A stretch of 64,000 nt of DNA from Dreissena polymorpha (GCF_020536995.1 NC_068362.1:98189085-98253084); one strand, 5' to 3'. Positions 34,432 to 47,186 are shown, counted from the first letter of the stretch. Numbers and translations are program-made. The notes: generated from the sequence alone by a model not told the origin.

Positions 34432-35298
34432 TTAGGGCGACTCTTCATGAAGCATAAGATAGCCAAGATAAAACCAGTTGTACTCGGTTGGTGGCTTATA
34501 CGCCTGGATCTCAGTAGCCGGCTTAAGCGCGATCCTTCCTTCAACGCTGAACATGGCGTAGATAATTTGCTGATCCGTGTTCATGAGAGACAGAGACATA
34601 AAATACTCCACTGCCTGGCGGAATTGATTTTCATACGCAAGAATAGTCAAGCGGTTTGCGAAGACGAGACCGCCTCCGATCCACAGTAAATTGTTTTTAA
34701 AAATAACTTCCGGTGACAATGAAAGATTTGCGTTAAACAATATCAAATTCATGGCTACCATATTTTCGTTGAAATTTGGCGGTCTATTCAATCGGAATAA
34801 TGTAGTGGACTTCCTGTCCCGGAAATAGCCGATATCAAGCCACATGAAGTAGTGCGTGTTGAACGTATTGTCACGTGCGGCCGTTCCAAGGACCTCATAT
34901 TTGGCTATTTGTGAGCAGGCATAATCGGGTAACACGGTGTTAGGGTAGTGTTTAGGGTAACCTTTTTGAGAATAAATGGCGAAAATTCTGTCTCGTAAAT
35001 TGAATGCCCAAGATGAATTTCGTTGAATCACGATTATTTTGGTTGTTTCGTTTCTCGTTGTCCGAATATGACTCATTCTGTCTGCAAATTCGTGCGAGTC
35101 CGTGTAAACAATCAATGGGTTTAAAATGTATTTAAAAACTGCACTCCAGTTGTCATAGGTTTTCTTCGTAAAGATGTTATTGGCAGAACCTTTGCGAAAT
35201 GATCCCAGATCAAAATACGCCGTCACGACAGTGGTGGTGTTGGCGGTCATATCAGACGTTGCTAGGTGGGGAAGCTGAATATGTACTGTCGGCGGAGG
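34432..35298 (-). CDS. HtrL/YibB-family protein (glycosyltransferase-like), last exon
   Basis: About 288 codons, starting at an acceptor (ctgttttag|, 35299) with PPPTVHIQLPHLATSD and running to a stop at 34432. Family-typical segments appear in order: VVTAYFDLGSFRKGS, NPLIVYTDSHEFADRM, WAFNLRDRIFAIYSQK, YPKHYPNTVLPDYA, FMWLDIGYFRDRK, LLWIGGGLVFANR and NTDQQIIYAMFSV. This is the pattern I know as HtrL_YibB, named from a protein of the E. coli LPS-core region and common in invertebrates. The role is unproven but probably glycosyl transfer in the secretory pathway. The frame begins in phase 0 without an ATG. The start and any signal anchor must therefore lie in an upstream exon to the right, beyond the foldback element at 35943-36816, which would then sit in an intron. 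No breaks seen. Confidence 0.78.
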   Translation of the reverse strand, partial: PPPTVHIQLPHLATSDMTANTTTVVTAYFDLGSFRKGSANNIFTKKTYDNWSAVFKYILNPLIVYTDSHEFADRMSHIRTTRNETTKIIVIQRNSSWAFNLRDRIFAIYSQKGYPKHYPNTVLPDYACSQIAKYEVLGTAARDNTFNTHYFMWLDIGYFRDRKSTTLFRLNRPPNFNENMVAMNLILFNANLSLSPEVIFKNNLLWIGGGLVFANRLTILAYENQFRQAVEYFMSLSLMNTDQQIIYAMFSVEGRIALKPATEIQAYKPPTEYNWFYLGYLMLHEESP

Positions 35299-35942
35299 CT
35301 AAAACAGAGTAAATGAAACGTAATTTACCAAGGACAAATAACAGAACCGTGTACAAACAAAGGCTATGGTTTAATTGGTTATTGGTTTATCTAAGAACCT
35401 ATGTCTGGATATTTTCATAGGTAAGTTCTACGCTATATGTTTAATTTTCGTTCATTTTATGAAAAGTAATTCGGAAATCTATTGATTTTTCAATATTACA
35501 AAAACCATAACCAATCTCTTATATATCTTTTTTGCCGAAGTGTCCAATTAATGTTTTAACAATCGAAATATTCTGATACTTAAGAAATATTGAACGCAAG
35601 CTGCCACTTATCTGGCAACACGTGTTGAATTTTTAAACAATAAAAGTCCACTGATGTACAACATGTTTTTTGTTCAAAGCCAGTTCAATACCAGAGTATA
35701 TTGCTGCTATTCAACTTCTGTCAAACACTGAAATCAATACGTGGAAATTGTGGAAGTTGAAAGATGATGATCTTTATATTGGCAAATGTCATTCTGCCCG
35801 TCTTTAAATCCATCCGTCCCGTTCTGTAAGTTCTAACAGGGTCTAAAACACCTTGATGGAGATACATCATTTGACAAGAATGATGTTTACATTCACCGTC
35901 ATGGTCAAACTATCAGCTCAGTTGTAAGTGTGCACTCTATTA

Positions 35943-36816
35943 TACGGAATACCGTAAGGACCATCGTGGTTACACATTAAAATCCAGAGGGCGACAATGC
36001 GATAGCGCGATAGTACGATGCCGACAGTGCGACAATACGATGGCGACAGTGCGACAATACGATGGCGACAGTGCGATAATACGATGACGACAGCAGAGGG
36101 CGACAATGCGATAGTGCGATAGTACGAAGGCGACAATGCGATAGTACGATGACGACAGTGCGAAAATACAATGGCGACAGTGCGATAGTACGATGGCGAC
36201 ACTGCGATAATACGATGACGACATCACGATAACGCGATAGTACGATGGCGACAATGCGACAAAACGATGAAGACAGTGCGACAATACAATGGCGACAATG
36301 CGATAGTACGATGGCGACAATGCGAAAGTGCGATAATACAATGACGACAGTGCGATAACACGATCGAGACAGTGCGAAAGTACGATGGCGACAATGCGAC
36401 AATGCGATAGTGCGATAGAACGATGGCGACAATGCGATAATACGATGACGACAGTGCGACATTACGATGGCGACAGTGCGATAGTACAATGGCGACAATG
36501 CGATAATACGATGACGACAATACGATAACGCGATAGTACGATGACGACAATGCGATGATACGATGGCGACATTACGATATGACTATCGCATTGTCGCCAT
36601 CGTACTATCGCACTGTCGCCATCGTATTGTCGCACTGTCGCATTGTCGTCATCGTACTAGCGCGTTGTCGCATTGTCGCCATCGTGCTATCGCATTGTCG
36701 TCATCGTACTATCGCATTGTCGCCATCGTACTATCGCATTGTCGCCATCGTACTATCGCATGTGTCGCCTAATGGATTTTGATGTGTAACCACGATGGCA
36801 CTAACGGTATTCCGTA
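35943..36816. mobile_element. Foldback element built from an orientation-switching 22-bp minisatellite
   Basis: The ends are inverted repeats of about 43 bp (tacggaataccgtaagg, catcgtggttacacattaaa against the reverse complement of the right end). From about 35990 to 36575 the plus strand carries units like atacgatggcgacagtgcgaca. From about 36580 to 36770 it carries the complementary orientation (gtcgccatcgtactatcgca). The switch point is gattacgatatgactatcg-like sequence near 36570-36590. TA lies at both ends, suggesting a TA target. All long open frames here are repeat artefacts. Confidence 0.88.
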
Positions 36817-36819
36817 ATA

Positions 36820-37650
36820 ATCAGATTAGTACTTATTAGATCATTGTCTCTTTAAGTTTGTGTTTAAATACCTGTCAATACGCCGTTCAGTTACATCTAA
36901 GTCTGAGGATAGCATTTAAAAAACGTAGCTCTGATAAATCAGCTATCCATCCGAATCACAGAAGAGCCTAGTCCTTTAGTGCTTTTTTCAGGACGTCATT
37001 AGCATATCTGTTTTATTTAGATGTCCATTAAAAACGATTTCTGCATATTTTTTACTTTTGTTATGGACTCATGTTTGTGCTATAAATAAGTTATGTAATT
37101 CTGATTATGTTTTCCATATAGATGTTTTAATTATCTTCCTGTATAGAAGCTGCAATTGATTTGTTAAAAATGAAATCTTTTATAATGACTGTGATTCCCG
37201 TTTCAGTTACTATAAACGATGAAAAAGAGTCCAACTTTTTAGCAAAAATATACTTCAAATTGTTAATAACATTGTGTAGTATAGACTTCAAATTTTGGTC
37301 AAGTGAACGATTTGATCCCACAAGTTAGGAGGAATATGAAATATATTTGTTCTTTTACCACCATTAATTTCTGTTTTTAGTTATTCATAATTCTTATTGT
37401 TTTTTGCATTGGTCTTATTTATCAATATAAACAGAAACTGATCTAAGAAATGATACTATAATGGAGAAAACGCATTTTCACAGAAGCGAACAGTGTATTG
37501 TATTACTTAATAAATTCTTTTTGATAAAAAATGAAGTTGTAATTTTCTTACTATTTATGATACAATGTGTGACTGAGAAATTGTATTGTTGTGAAGGAAC
37601 GCCTAGATGATTTCTTTCTTCAATGCCTAATTATAATTTGAATTCTTGTT
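36820..37650. other. Interval without recognisable genes
   Basis: AT-rich. It may belong to the intron or upstream region of the HtrL-family gene. I could not find a convincing signal-anchor exon on the minus strand. Confidence 0.35.
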
Positions 37651-37655
37651 AGCAG

Positions 37656-37788
37656 CCAATGCCTTTGACATTCCAAATAATACTGTTCCAATTAAATTGG
37701 TCCACAAAGGCATGCCTACTATACCATCAGATGAAGGCCAGGAATCGAAATGTAAAAAGTGTCAATGTAACCAAGTTAACAAAAAATA
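37656..37788 (+). CDS. Possible short coding exon, unrecognised
   Basis: After a good acceptor (attcttgttagcag|), one frame reads ANAFDIPNNTVPIKLVHKG, MPTIPSDEGQESKCKKCQCN and VNKK before a TAA. The composition is protein-like. Beyond the stop more peptide-like text appears with further stops, so this could be a decayed exon. No family recognised. Confidence 0.25.
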
Positions 37789-38386
37789 AAATAATAAACA
37801 ATATACTTTTAAAAGAAAGCCAAGAGAAACATCTAACATAAGGGAGCAATGAACAAGTGCCACTGAAATAAACCAAAACTCAATTGTTCAGATCAAAAAG
37901 GAGAAGAAGGAGATAGACACTGAATGTTTATAAGTAAATGGAAGAACCCGAAGAACAAGGACTAAATAAAGATAGAGAAGATTTTATTAAGGATACGTGA
38001 CTGATCAACTCAAAACTTTTCGGCATAGCTGTTTTATCCAGCTTGTCACATTTCACATTTTCAAATTACATACCTTTCTCAACGACCTATAAAATGTTTG
38101 GAAAATTCCACAGGTGGTTAGCGTTTGGCTATGATATTAATTAGTGAAAACATCATTTTGAATGATAAATAATTATCGTATTATCATATTATAACGAAAA
38201 TAAACTTTTCTGAAAAAACAATTTCACTATCAAATATATATATAACAAGGTATCCAACTCAAAATGACCCGGAAACGGGGTGCATCGCTTTGAACAGCCA
38301 TAACTTCACCAATTGTGTAGCGATTTTCACAAACCGGTCTTATTCAATGCAGAAATGAATTTCCTTTCTGGAAATGTACGTATCAT

Positions 38387-38783
38387 ATAATATTTCTGCA
38401 GATGATGGTTAAATTTTAAGAAATAACACGATACACAACTCGTGTGACCTACTTGACAGCGATCAGACCCGATTCATGAATGAAATCTTCAGATGTAAAG
38501 ACACACCTTCGCATTGGACCAATGAAATCACTCGTGTGTTTAAAATGTCGGTTAGTTGAAATGTATGTAAACAAAGGTTTCAAACGGTGCTGGACAGTTT
38601 GATGTATAATGTAACGCCAAGCACGGTAAGAATACGTTTTATTGAATTATGGTATCGAGGTTCGTGAACTTTGCAGGGAAATTTCAGTCTTAGATCGGGT
38701 CTGATCGATGTCAAGTAAGTCACGCGAGTTGTGTATCGTATTATTTCTTAAAATTTGACCCAGCATTTGTAGAAATATTACAC
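38387..38783. mobile_element. Foldback element with about 85-bp arms
   Basis: The left arm (38387-38473) and right arm (38693-38783) are inverted copies: taatatttctgcagatg, aaattttaagaaataacacg, atacacaactcgtgtgac and gatcagacccgat all recur as reverse complements. Sequence left of the arm (atgacccggaaacgggg, gaacagccataacttcacc) looks like another dispersed repeat. No coding. Confidence 0.8.
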
Positions 38784-40309
38784 TTTTAGTACTTTCTATA
38801 GTGCTGTTTAACTTTCCATATTTCTTATAGTAATACATCTGTGATCATTATTATTTTCTTGTTCAACATGATCATTTATAGGCCAATGAACTACAAGAAC
38901 TTCTGACTTGAAAAGCAACATGTTTTTTATACTTATCAACACATTCATTAGTGCTGTTCTTACAAAAGAAGCTATCATAGCTGACATGTAAGTTGGATGG
39001 TACACAGATTTGCAAGACATATTTTTTATACAACCCTTTCCAGCTCATCCTGTCAGTTGGAGATAAATGGGTTAAATTCATATTATGAAAGTATATTACG
39101 TTTAAGGAGAACGTTTCCACACACAAAAATGTTTAACGTAATGTTAATACAGTGATACTATCATTACAGAAAAAGTTCAACACAAGATGGTTATTTAAAA
39201 TTAGTTTTAGATTTTGACCACTCTAAAACAAAACACAGATAAAAATCGTCTACAATCTTAATTATGACAACAAACGCGGCTCACGCGCACAATATGATTG
39301 ATGATGAAATAAATTACATAGACTACTATCCCTACAGACAATATTTTGAATTTTTTGTTAGAAAATAAAACAAGGACAAATCCTACCATGATAAAAAAGC
39401 TAGACATTTATCCGGATATTGACCATGTAAATCTGTGCCCGACTGTATACACGGAGGGAAATTCACACTATTGAAAATAATAATAAAAAGCGGAATGTAT
39501 CTTTCTACGGACTAAGTAATTATAAAATATGTTTATCTGCTTACATATACTACATTCATTTCTTGTCGGTTGATGGTCTGTTAAATTAAATCATGTTACA
39601 GTGTAGAACTTTTTATGCTGGAGAGCTTTGTAAATTAAAACCTTTGTAATTAAACACTCAACGAATAGTTTGTAGGCTTATTCCCCTTAACTTTTAACTA
39701 AAGTACATAGATGCATTTTCTACAGGATAGATATATTCAATTCAAAATTGTGATAACCTGGTGCATTTATTATGATAAATATAAAGAAAACATACCCCAA
39801 TCAGTTCGTTGTTAAACATGAACAGGTTTAATTTGCTGTGATCGCACTGCTGCGGGCATTTATTATGATAACAAACTGGACAACTCGGTATTAACACCCC
39901 CCCCCCCATCATTATCTTATCAACTCAATATACAGGCAAATGCACACGGTAACATCGACACACTTCCAAAATCATTGTCTGCATTAATGTGCTATTGTTA
40001 AATTGCGCATTTATAATTAAAAACTTTGTTTATTCACAAACTATCTTCAGAACAATAATTATAATAATAACAATTACAATAAGTTTTTTGCCCTAAAATG
40101 TTTTTAAAAAATCGGAGGGGGTGTAAATTATAGATGGGTTAAATAGTCTTGCAATATGACTTATTGGAAAATGGAAAGAGAGACAATCGTCGTTAAAGTT
40201 AATCATTATGATGCTATTATAAATGTATTGCAAAAAATAACGACACAATCTGACATTATAAAAACACTTCTTCTTTTGTTATTATTATTATAAATTTGTA
40301 TCGTTGTTT

Positions 40310-40356
<47 letters not shown>

Positions 40357-40480
40357 TATAATAAATAGTATTATTACTTTAATAACGGCACATGATAAAA
40401 TGACTCACCAATTGCAAGCCCGTCCGATATAAATACAGGTGATTGACAAGCATTCTAATTACCAAAGAGGTCAAATGAAC
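38783..40480. repeat. Segmental duplication, copy A
   Basis: Matches 44932-47186 in the same orientation through many segments (cttttagtactttctatag, acaaccctttccagctcatc, tacacggagggaaatt, cataccccaatcagttc, gaacaggtttaatttgctg, taataacggcacatgataaa, accaaagaggtcaaa). It starts exactly at the right end of the foldback arm. It contains an 11-C run (39897-39907) and an (AAT)n run at 40310-40354. Confidence 0.85.
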
Positions 40481-40497
40481 ATATGGAGAGTTAGTTG

Positions 40498-41157
40498 GTT
40501 CCTTTATCCTTGTTCCTTATTCCTCATTTGAATAAGGAATAAGGAACTGTTCCGTATTCTTTAGTCACGCGTAACAAATTTGTTACAGGGTTTTAAAGAA
40601 AAATAATGCAAACATTTCTGAAGTAAATCAAAAGAAAAAAACTCGAATACATTAACTTTATGTTTTACATTACATATTCATGTTTCTTCTTCGCGCTTGC
40701 ATAGGATTTATAATGATGTTCATTCATATGTGGTTAACTTTGTATCAATTTCATTCATGTTTAAGTAAGAAATTGCCAGTTCTTTGGTCGGATTAAATAA
40801 GGAATAAGGAACTGGTTTCTTTTTCCTTATTCAGCCGCAAAAAAAGGAACTGGATTATAAATAAAAGCAGACATGTTGAAATGTACAAGATTGCACTTTT
40901 ATATCACATACACATAAAATAATGTTATTTGTTCTAGGTTTTGTTGATGTAAAGTTGGTATTCGAATTAGAAAATATCGGTTCGGAACACACAAGAAACC
41001 CTATGCAAGCGCGAGGAAGAAACATGAACATGTAACGTAATACATAAAGTAAATGTATTTGAGTTATTTTGTTTTGATTTACTGAAGAATTGTATGCATT
41101 ATTTTTCTTTAAAACCCTATATCAAATATGTTAAGCTTGAATAAGGAATAAGGAATC
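40498..41157. mobile_element. Foldback element with about 120-bp arms and aataaggaa ends
   Basis: Arms at 40588-40706 and 40999-41119 are inverted copies (gggttttaaagaaaaataatg, tttatgt.ttac.ttacat.ttcatgtttctt, cgcgcttgcatag). The words aataaggaataaggaa occur at both outer ends and again in the middle near 40797. Non-coding. Confidence 0.8.
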
Positions 41158-41242
41158 AAAGTACTGACAGTACTGGTGTGACGATGCTTTTGAAGAGGAT
41201 TGATATAAAAGCATCTATTTAAGTTTACCTACATCACCACAA

Positions 41243-41485
41243 TTGTGTATGTGGGTTCGAAATTTTTGGGTAGGAAATAAATGGGTACGAAAATTTTGGG
41301 TACAAAATTTATGCCAAAAAAATGGGTACGAAAAAAGATTTGGTTACGGAAAAAAAATTGGGTACGAAAAACAAATTGGGTACGAAACACTTTTTGGGTA
41401 CGAGCAAAATTTGGGCTCGAAAAAAAAATTTGGTACGAAAAAAATTGGGTACGAAAAATGTAGGGTACGAGAAAACAATTGGGGG
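41243..41485. repeat. Short-period array of ttgggtacgaaaaa units
   Basis: About fourteen loose repeats of a 15-19 bp unit (ttgggtacgaaaaa, with variable a-runs). They produce open frames on both strands (WVRKKNWVRK, and FVPNFF on the other). The array ends in gtacccgtggggaacttgatcc. Confidence 0.85.
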
Positions 41486-41639
41486 TACGAGGAAGTAGTA
41501 CCCGTGGGGAACTTGATCCATTCAGCGAAACTGGGAGGCGGGCTACATTCTCGATCAAATATAACAAGAAATATCATTAAAAAGATATTAGACGTGTATT
41601 TTCTGTACCACTTATCTTAAAAAAACGTTATGTTACAGT

Positions 41640-42960
41640 AAAACGTTTGTGGGTTATAACATTACGTTTCAGCATATAAATTCAAAACTTGACATGCTCT
41701 TTGATTATACCATGCTCTTTAAATTCACATGTATATGATACCAAACTTTATATTTCGTTGTTTCCTTTCCTAAGTTAATGATGCTATGTGTACGGACGTG
41801 TTTCACATGCCCATGCCCATGTGCATGAACATTTTTCTCTTTTGATTATTGTTTTTTTTATCTTATTCAATAAGCTTAGGCATGTTTGTTCGTTAAGTAC
41901 GGCAATAATTTCATGATGATTCCCGAAAGTAGGTATGAGCACATAGTCGTAAGAGCACTTGAATACGTGAGTTCGCCCATGAACACATGGTAAGGTTAAC
42001 TAAATCTCCGCGACATGACATAATATGTGTTTAAAACAGCAAACAATATCCAACAAACGAATGAATCAAACATAGTATGTGCGCTGATGTGGCTCTGTAA
42101 TTTCTGTTTATGGCAGGTTCGAAATAATTCGTTTTCTTTACACTCATGATCGCGTTGAAAGTTAATAATACACGTTTTAATTTGCAATTTATTTACTGAA
42201 TCCCGACAAATGTCAAATACAATACAGAAAATGCATAGTTGTTTCATTGATCTATAAACATATAATATATTGAATATAACTGATTTAAAATTAACGTTTT
42301 CAAACTATTGTTATTTTTTTTCCCAGAATATGCTGTCCTATTTATAGCTTAGCTTCCTATACCTTTATCAATGATAATCAGCGAGGTATGCCGATTAGAA
42401 CAATCGAGCTATCTCAATCGGACTGGCTCGGTCTTTTACATAGGTCGCCATTGTAAAGAATTTTTTCATGGTATGATAACTTAGACGAAAGGAACCTTAC
42501 TCTCCATGATGGTAAGGAGCGTTTCTAGGCGCCAGTCCTGTCTCTGTCGCAAGTTATCGTTTAAAAGTTGTTGTTTCACTTTACTTCACCACTTTAATTT
42601 TCAGTTCAGCGATTGCATTTTAATATCGAATAAGTAAGGTCTTTTCATTAATTTTAAGTGCATTTTTTATACACTGAATACATAAATAAATATGGGATAG
42701 ATCTACATTATCAATTTCTACACAACTTAACATTTCATTAGAGATACCGGTAGCTATGACAATGCATACACGTTTGTCATGGACATAGAGAATAATAGGT
42801 TAGTGTTGATTATAGATCAGGTTTACCATGCGAGACTTAAAAAACAAAACGCACGAGTCATGGCGACTCGACTTCGTTTGTTTTTATGAAAAGGACAGGG
42901 ATTGTTACACTACATCGCGGATGTAACAGGGACTGTAACAGCTTGTTCGTTATTTGCCTT
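41640..42960. other. Interval without recognisable genes
   Basis: AT-rich sequence. Near 42895-42945 the words tgttaca and tgtaacag recur as a small inverted pair. No gene was seen. Confidence 0.35.
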
Positions 42961-42969
42961 AATAGCTTT

Positions 42970-43565
42970 AGATATATTACCATTATAGTGTAGTTTAACG
43001 CCTAAGTAGCAGTATCAACAATTTCAAGAGCCTGTTGATTAATAGTCCAACTTTACAAACAAGTACTTTTCCTTTTATCAAAAATGCAAATTTTAGTTTT
43101 GTTTACATTTATTTTTAATCCCCATTTACAGGAGTATTGATAAATAGAATTTAATTGTAATTTTAGACTTTCTGGCTTTGTGGTAAGTACTGCAATATTA
43201 TCAGCAAATAACAACATATAAATAGATAATAAACTTGTATCTTTTTGGTTAAATTATTAATATTAATACAATCATGAATATCATTAATTAATAAAATAAA
43301 TAATAAAGTTGATAATGGCTCACCCTGTTTAAATCCTAACGTTACATCAAAAAGCTCAGAATAGGACATATCTTTATGGTTTTTAAAACATGATTTTACA
43401 TTCTGATATATAGACTTGATAAGTTTTAGCATTTAACAAATTATTCCTTCTTGTACTAATTTAATCCACAAAGCTTTATGTATAACAGTATCAAATGCTT
43501 TTTCATAATCAATAAAAAAGCAATAAAGTTTCGATTTAGTATTTATAATGTTCTAGATTATAGTG
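42970..43565 (-). mobile_element. LINE fragment (reverse transcriptase)
   Basis: Minus-strand reading gives the RT palm in order: KLYCFFIDYEKAFDTVIHKA, LWIKLVQEGIIC, then after one stop MLKLIKSIYQNVKSCF, ELFDVTLGFKQGEPL, LLFILLINDI, and downstream LTTKPESLKLQLNSIYQYS and KWGLKINVNKTKICIF. The catalytic ADD motif falls where the frame changes. Stops at about 43432 and 43050 and at least one frameshift show it is dead and truncated at both ends. Clade not assigned. Confidence 0.85.
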
Positions 43566-43569
43566 TGCA

Positions 43570-44925
43570 AGATAAAAATACAATCAACATCTAACTAGGA
43601 ACTTCGATGTGTTTAACATTTAATTATTATCGCACCAAAATGAATTCGATTTCGCAATGAAAGTGAAAACATCTTAGCTAGAATATTTACCAATGTAATA
43701 CATCGATTATTGGATGCAACATTTTTTTCTTCTTTTTTTTGAGAATAAATACAATGGCACCCTTACACCATGATTCAGGATAAATACCTTACCTTTCTCA
43801 AATATGTTATTTCATTTTTAAATTGTATATGAAGAAATGAACTCGTTACAGTCAATAAAAAAGTCTGCAACATTGTTTGACATGTCAGCGGATCTATGGC
43901 GTTTGAGCTTCGATATTGTTTTTTACAGCAATGATCATAACTTGTCTCAGTTTATAGCACACTTATCCACTTGAAACCAAGAAAAAACATCGCGCAGTTC
44001 GTCTCAAGTATGTATGCGCAGTACGAACATTTCTTTCAAAGAGGCAAATATGCTAAATGTAAACTTTTATACAATGTGATAAATCTCGCATAGCTATAAA
44101 TAGAAATAATAACACATAAAAGTACTTAAACTGATTTTGAAAAGGGCAAGGTGCCAGTTTATCGAAAACGGAACATCAGTGGAGGAAGTCTTACTTTCCC
44201 GATGGCATATTTCCAATACATCATTTGTTATATATCATATTATCATTACTCTGCAACATCAAAAATAATGTATCTAAGATACATATCAACATAAAAATGA
44301 TATTTTGTTTTAGAAGTAAGCCAATATGCACGTTTTTTTAAATGATAAAGCGGAAAAGATCTAATTTTAATGTATGATGTTTTGGAGACTTTACAGTATG
44401 CGTGCAGGTAACACATCATTTCCGTTTGCTCCTTTAAAGCAGTATATCATATAACCCTTCACCGGAGTCTCGAACGAAATGTTGCGTGCTTATTCTGACT
44501 TCAGATATTCAGTTACATAAACCTGTAAACCGGTCAAATAAAGTGCGGGGATATTATATAGAGGTACATGTATATTCGTTGATGTGTTAAAATGGGTAGA
44601 CATGCGTTTTAAAAGTTTTCATAAAATCATTTATAGATCATTCTATTCAATGCAGCGGCCAGTTTTACTGTCTCGTACTGTCTTACTGTCTTGTAGCATT
44701 ATCGGAATATTCAGTTCATACTCTGTGGAAAATGTTAAATATATTACTATCATTTATCAACATGTGCACATTTTGTGTCGCGTTTAAATCATGTCCCTAC
44801 GATCAAGATATCAGTTACCGGTTAAAATGTTAAATACAACCGGCGTGTCCTAAACATACATATGGTCAACAATGCGAGTATATATCATATCATACCTGTC
44901 TGCAAATTATTACCACATCTTTTGT
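43570..44925. other. Interval without recognisable genes
   Basis: AT-rich spacer between the LINE fragment and copy B of the segmental duplication. Nothing supportable was seen. Confidence 0.35.
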
Positions 44926-44931
44926 TGTGTA

Positions 44932-46983
44932 CTTTTAGTACTTTCTATAGCACTGTTTAACTTTCCATGTTTGTTTAAGTATGAATAGCAACATTTTTTT
45001 ATGCTTATCAACACATTCATTTATGCTGTTCTTACAAAAGAAGATATCATGCAAGTGTGGATTGTACAAATATTTGCAACACACATTTGTTTATACAACC
45101 CTTTCCAGCTCATCCTGTCAGTTGCCAAGATATCAACGTTTTAATTTTTAAATTCATATTATGAAAGTAAATTACGTTTAAGGAGAACGTTTGCACACAC
45201 ACAAATGTTTTACGTAATGTTAATACAGTGATACTCGTTATAAAAAATGTTCAACACAAAATGATAATTTAAAACTAGTTTTAGATTTTGAACACTTTAA
45301 AACGAAGGACAAATAAAATCGTTTACAATCTTAAATATGACAAACAACGCGGCGCATACACACAATATGATTGATGAAACAGATTGCATATACTACTATC
45401 CCTACAGACAAAGTTTTGCTTTGTTTGTAGGAAGATAAAACAATGGCAAATCCTACCTTGGAAAAAGGCTGGACATTTATACGAAAATTGCCATGTCGAT
45501 CTGTGCCGGACTGTAGTGCTTACTATATACACGGAGGGAAATTTAAACCATTGAAAAATATTACTGCGGAATTTATCTTTCTTCGGACTAAGTAATTATA
45601 AATTAGGTTTATCTACTTACATATACTACATTCATTTCTTGTCGTTTGTTGGTCTCAGAAGTGTTATATTAAATCATGTTACAGTGTAGAACCTTTTATG
45701 CTGGATAGCTTTGTTATTAAACGCTTTGTAATTAAACGCTCAATGAATAGTTTGTAGGCTTATTCCGCTTAACTTTTAACTTATGTATATAGATGCATTT
45801 TTTACAGGAAAGATATATTCAATTCAAAATTGTGATAACCTGGTGCAGTTATTATGATAAATATAAAGAAAACATACCCCAATCAGTTCATTGTTAAACA
45901 TGAACAGGTTTAATTTGCTGTGATAGCACTGCTGCGGGCATTCATTATGATAACAAACTGGAGAGCTCGGTATTACACCCCCTCCAAAAAAAAGACAGTG
46001 GTAGTCTATATTGTGTATAAGCAACCATGCTTTGGTGATCATTATGTTATCTGTCAGAACATTCAATTTTATGCTGCATGCAAGCTATTTACATCACATA
46101 TATAAATTGTAAACCAAAAAGTTAGGAATATCTGTTTTCGCAGTTATAGACGGTGTTCCTAACTGAAAGCAATGTGCTATTACTTAAAAATGATTTATTT
46201 ATTTTTATACACCAGGAAAGTGGTAGAATATTTGCGGAAAACAAGAATTTTGATAAAAATTTTTGTCTGTCAACATTGTCTGAGTGGTTACGGAAATTGC
46301 CGATCGTAAAGATATATTGATAGACAAAGGCATCCTAGAAAGGTCATGCTACGAAGGAAGTACTTGATTTCTTTGCCTTTATTTTGTTGTAAACACATGA
46401 AATGTTTAATTAAATGTCTAACTTTTCTTGAACATGTTTTTATTCAGTATTAAAAGTCAATGAACTCCGAACAGTGGCTGAATATACTGGAAAATATGCT
46501 ATATGCTTATTGAAATTAAAAAAAATACTACATAAACATCAATATCTATGCATTTTCTGATCAAAAGTGGTATTTATAGTTTGTAAAAAAGATACATTTC
46601 AAGAATAAACATCAGAATTATATTTATGTTTTGTAGAACTTGTGCATTTTATCCAGTAATCTCATAGTACCAGTTTTTGGTTAGAAAACCAATAGCATTA
46701 ATTTAAAGTTTGCAACCCCTTGTTCCGAAAAAAATTCATAAAAAATATAATTTACGAAGTAATTCATTAAAGCAAACAGAAAATGCTTTCTGACACCCAA
46801 AATAGTATTCCTGCATTAATTTGTTATCAATAACTCATGTTTAAAAAAAATCATTGGTTCATGCTATTAATGTTTATCATTATGATACTATTATAAATGT
46901 TTTTAACAAAATAACGACAAAATCTGACATTGTAAAAATACTTCTTCTTTTGTTATTATTATTATTAATTTTTATCATTGTTT

Positions 46984-47040
<57 letters not shown>

Positions 47041-47186
47041 CATCATCATCATCATCATTATAATAATAATAATAGTAGTAGTATTTTAATAACGGCACAT
47101 GATAAAAGGACTCACCAATTGCAAGCCCTTCCGATGTAAATACGGTTGATAGACAAGCATTATAATTACCAAAGAGGTCAAAAGAA
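44932..47186. repeat. Segmental duplication, copy B
   Basis: Direct-orientation copy of 38783-40480. Alignment holds from cttttagtactttctatag to accaaagaggtcaaa. About 0.5-0.7 kb between roughly 46000 and 46860 has no equivalent in copy A. Visible divergence includes many substitutions and small indels, so the duplication is not recent. Confidence 0.85.
46986..47086. repeat. (AAT)n / (CAT)n microsatellite
   Basis: A run of ataata, then catcat, then ataata and tagtag repeats, longer than its counterpart in copy A. Confidence 0.95.

Noticed and set aside
35918-36782. Long open frames on both strands reading VALSPSYYRTVAIVLSHCRHR
   Set aside because: They arise from the 22-bp repeat; three units make 66 bp, so frames cycle without stops. 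Same for 24338-24758.
41229-41620. Open frames on both strands reading WVRKKNWVRK or FVPNFF
   Set aside because: Products of a short-period repeat with variable a-runs.
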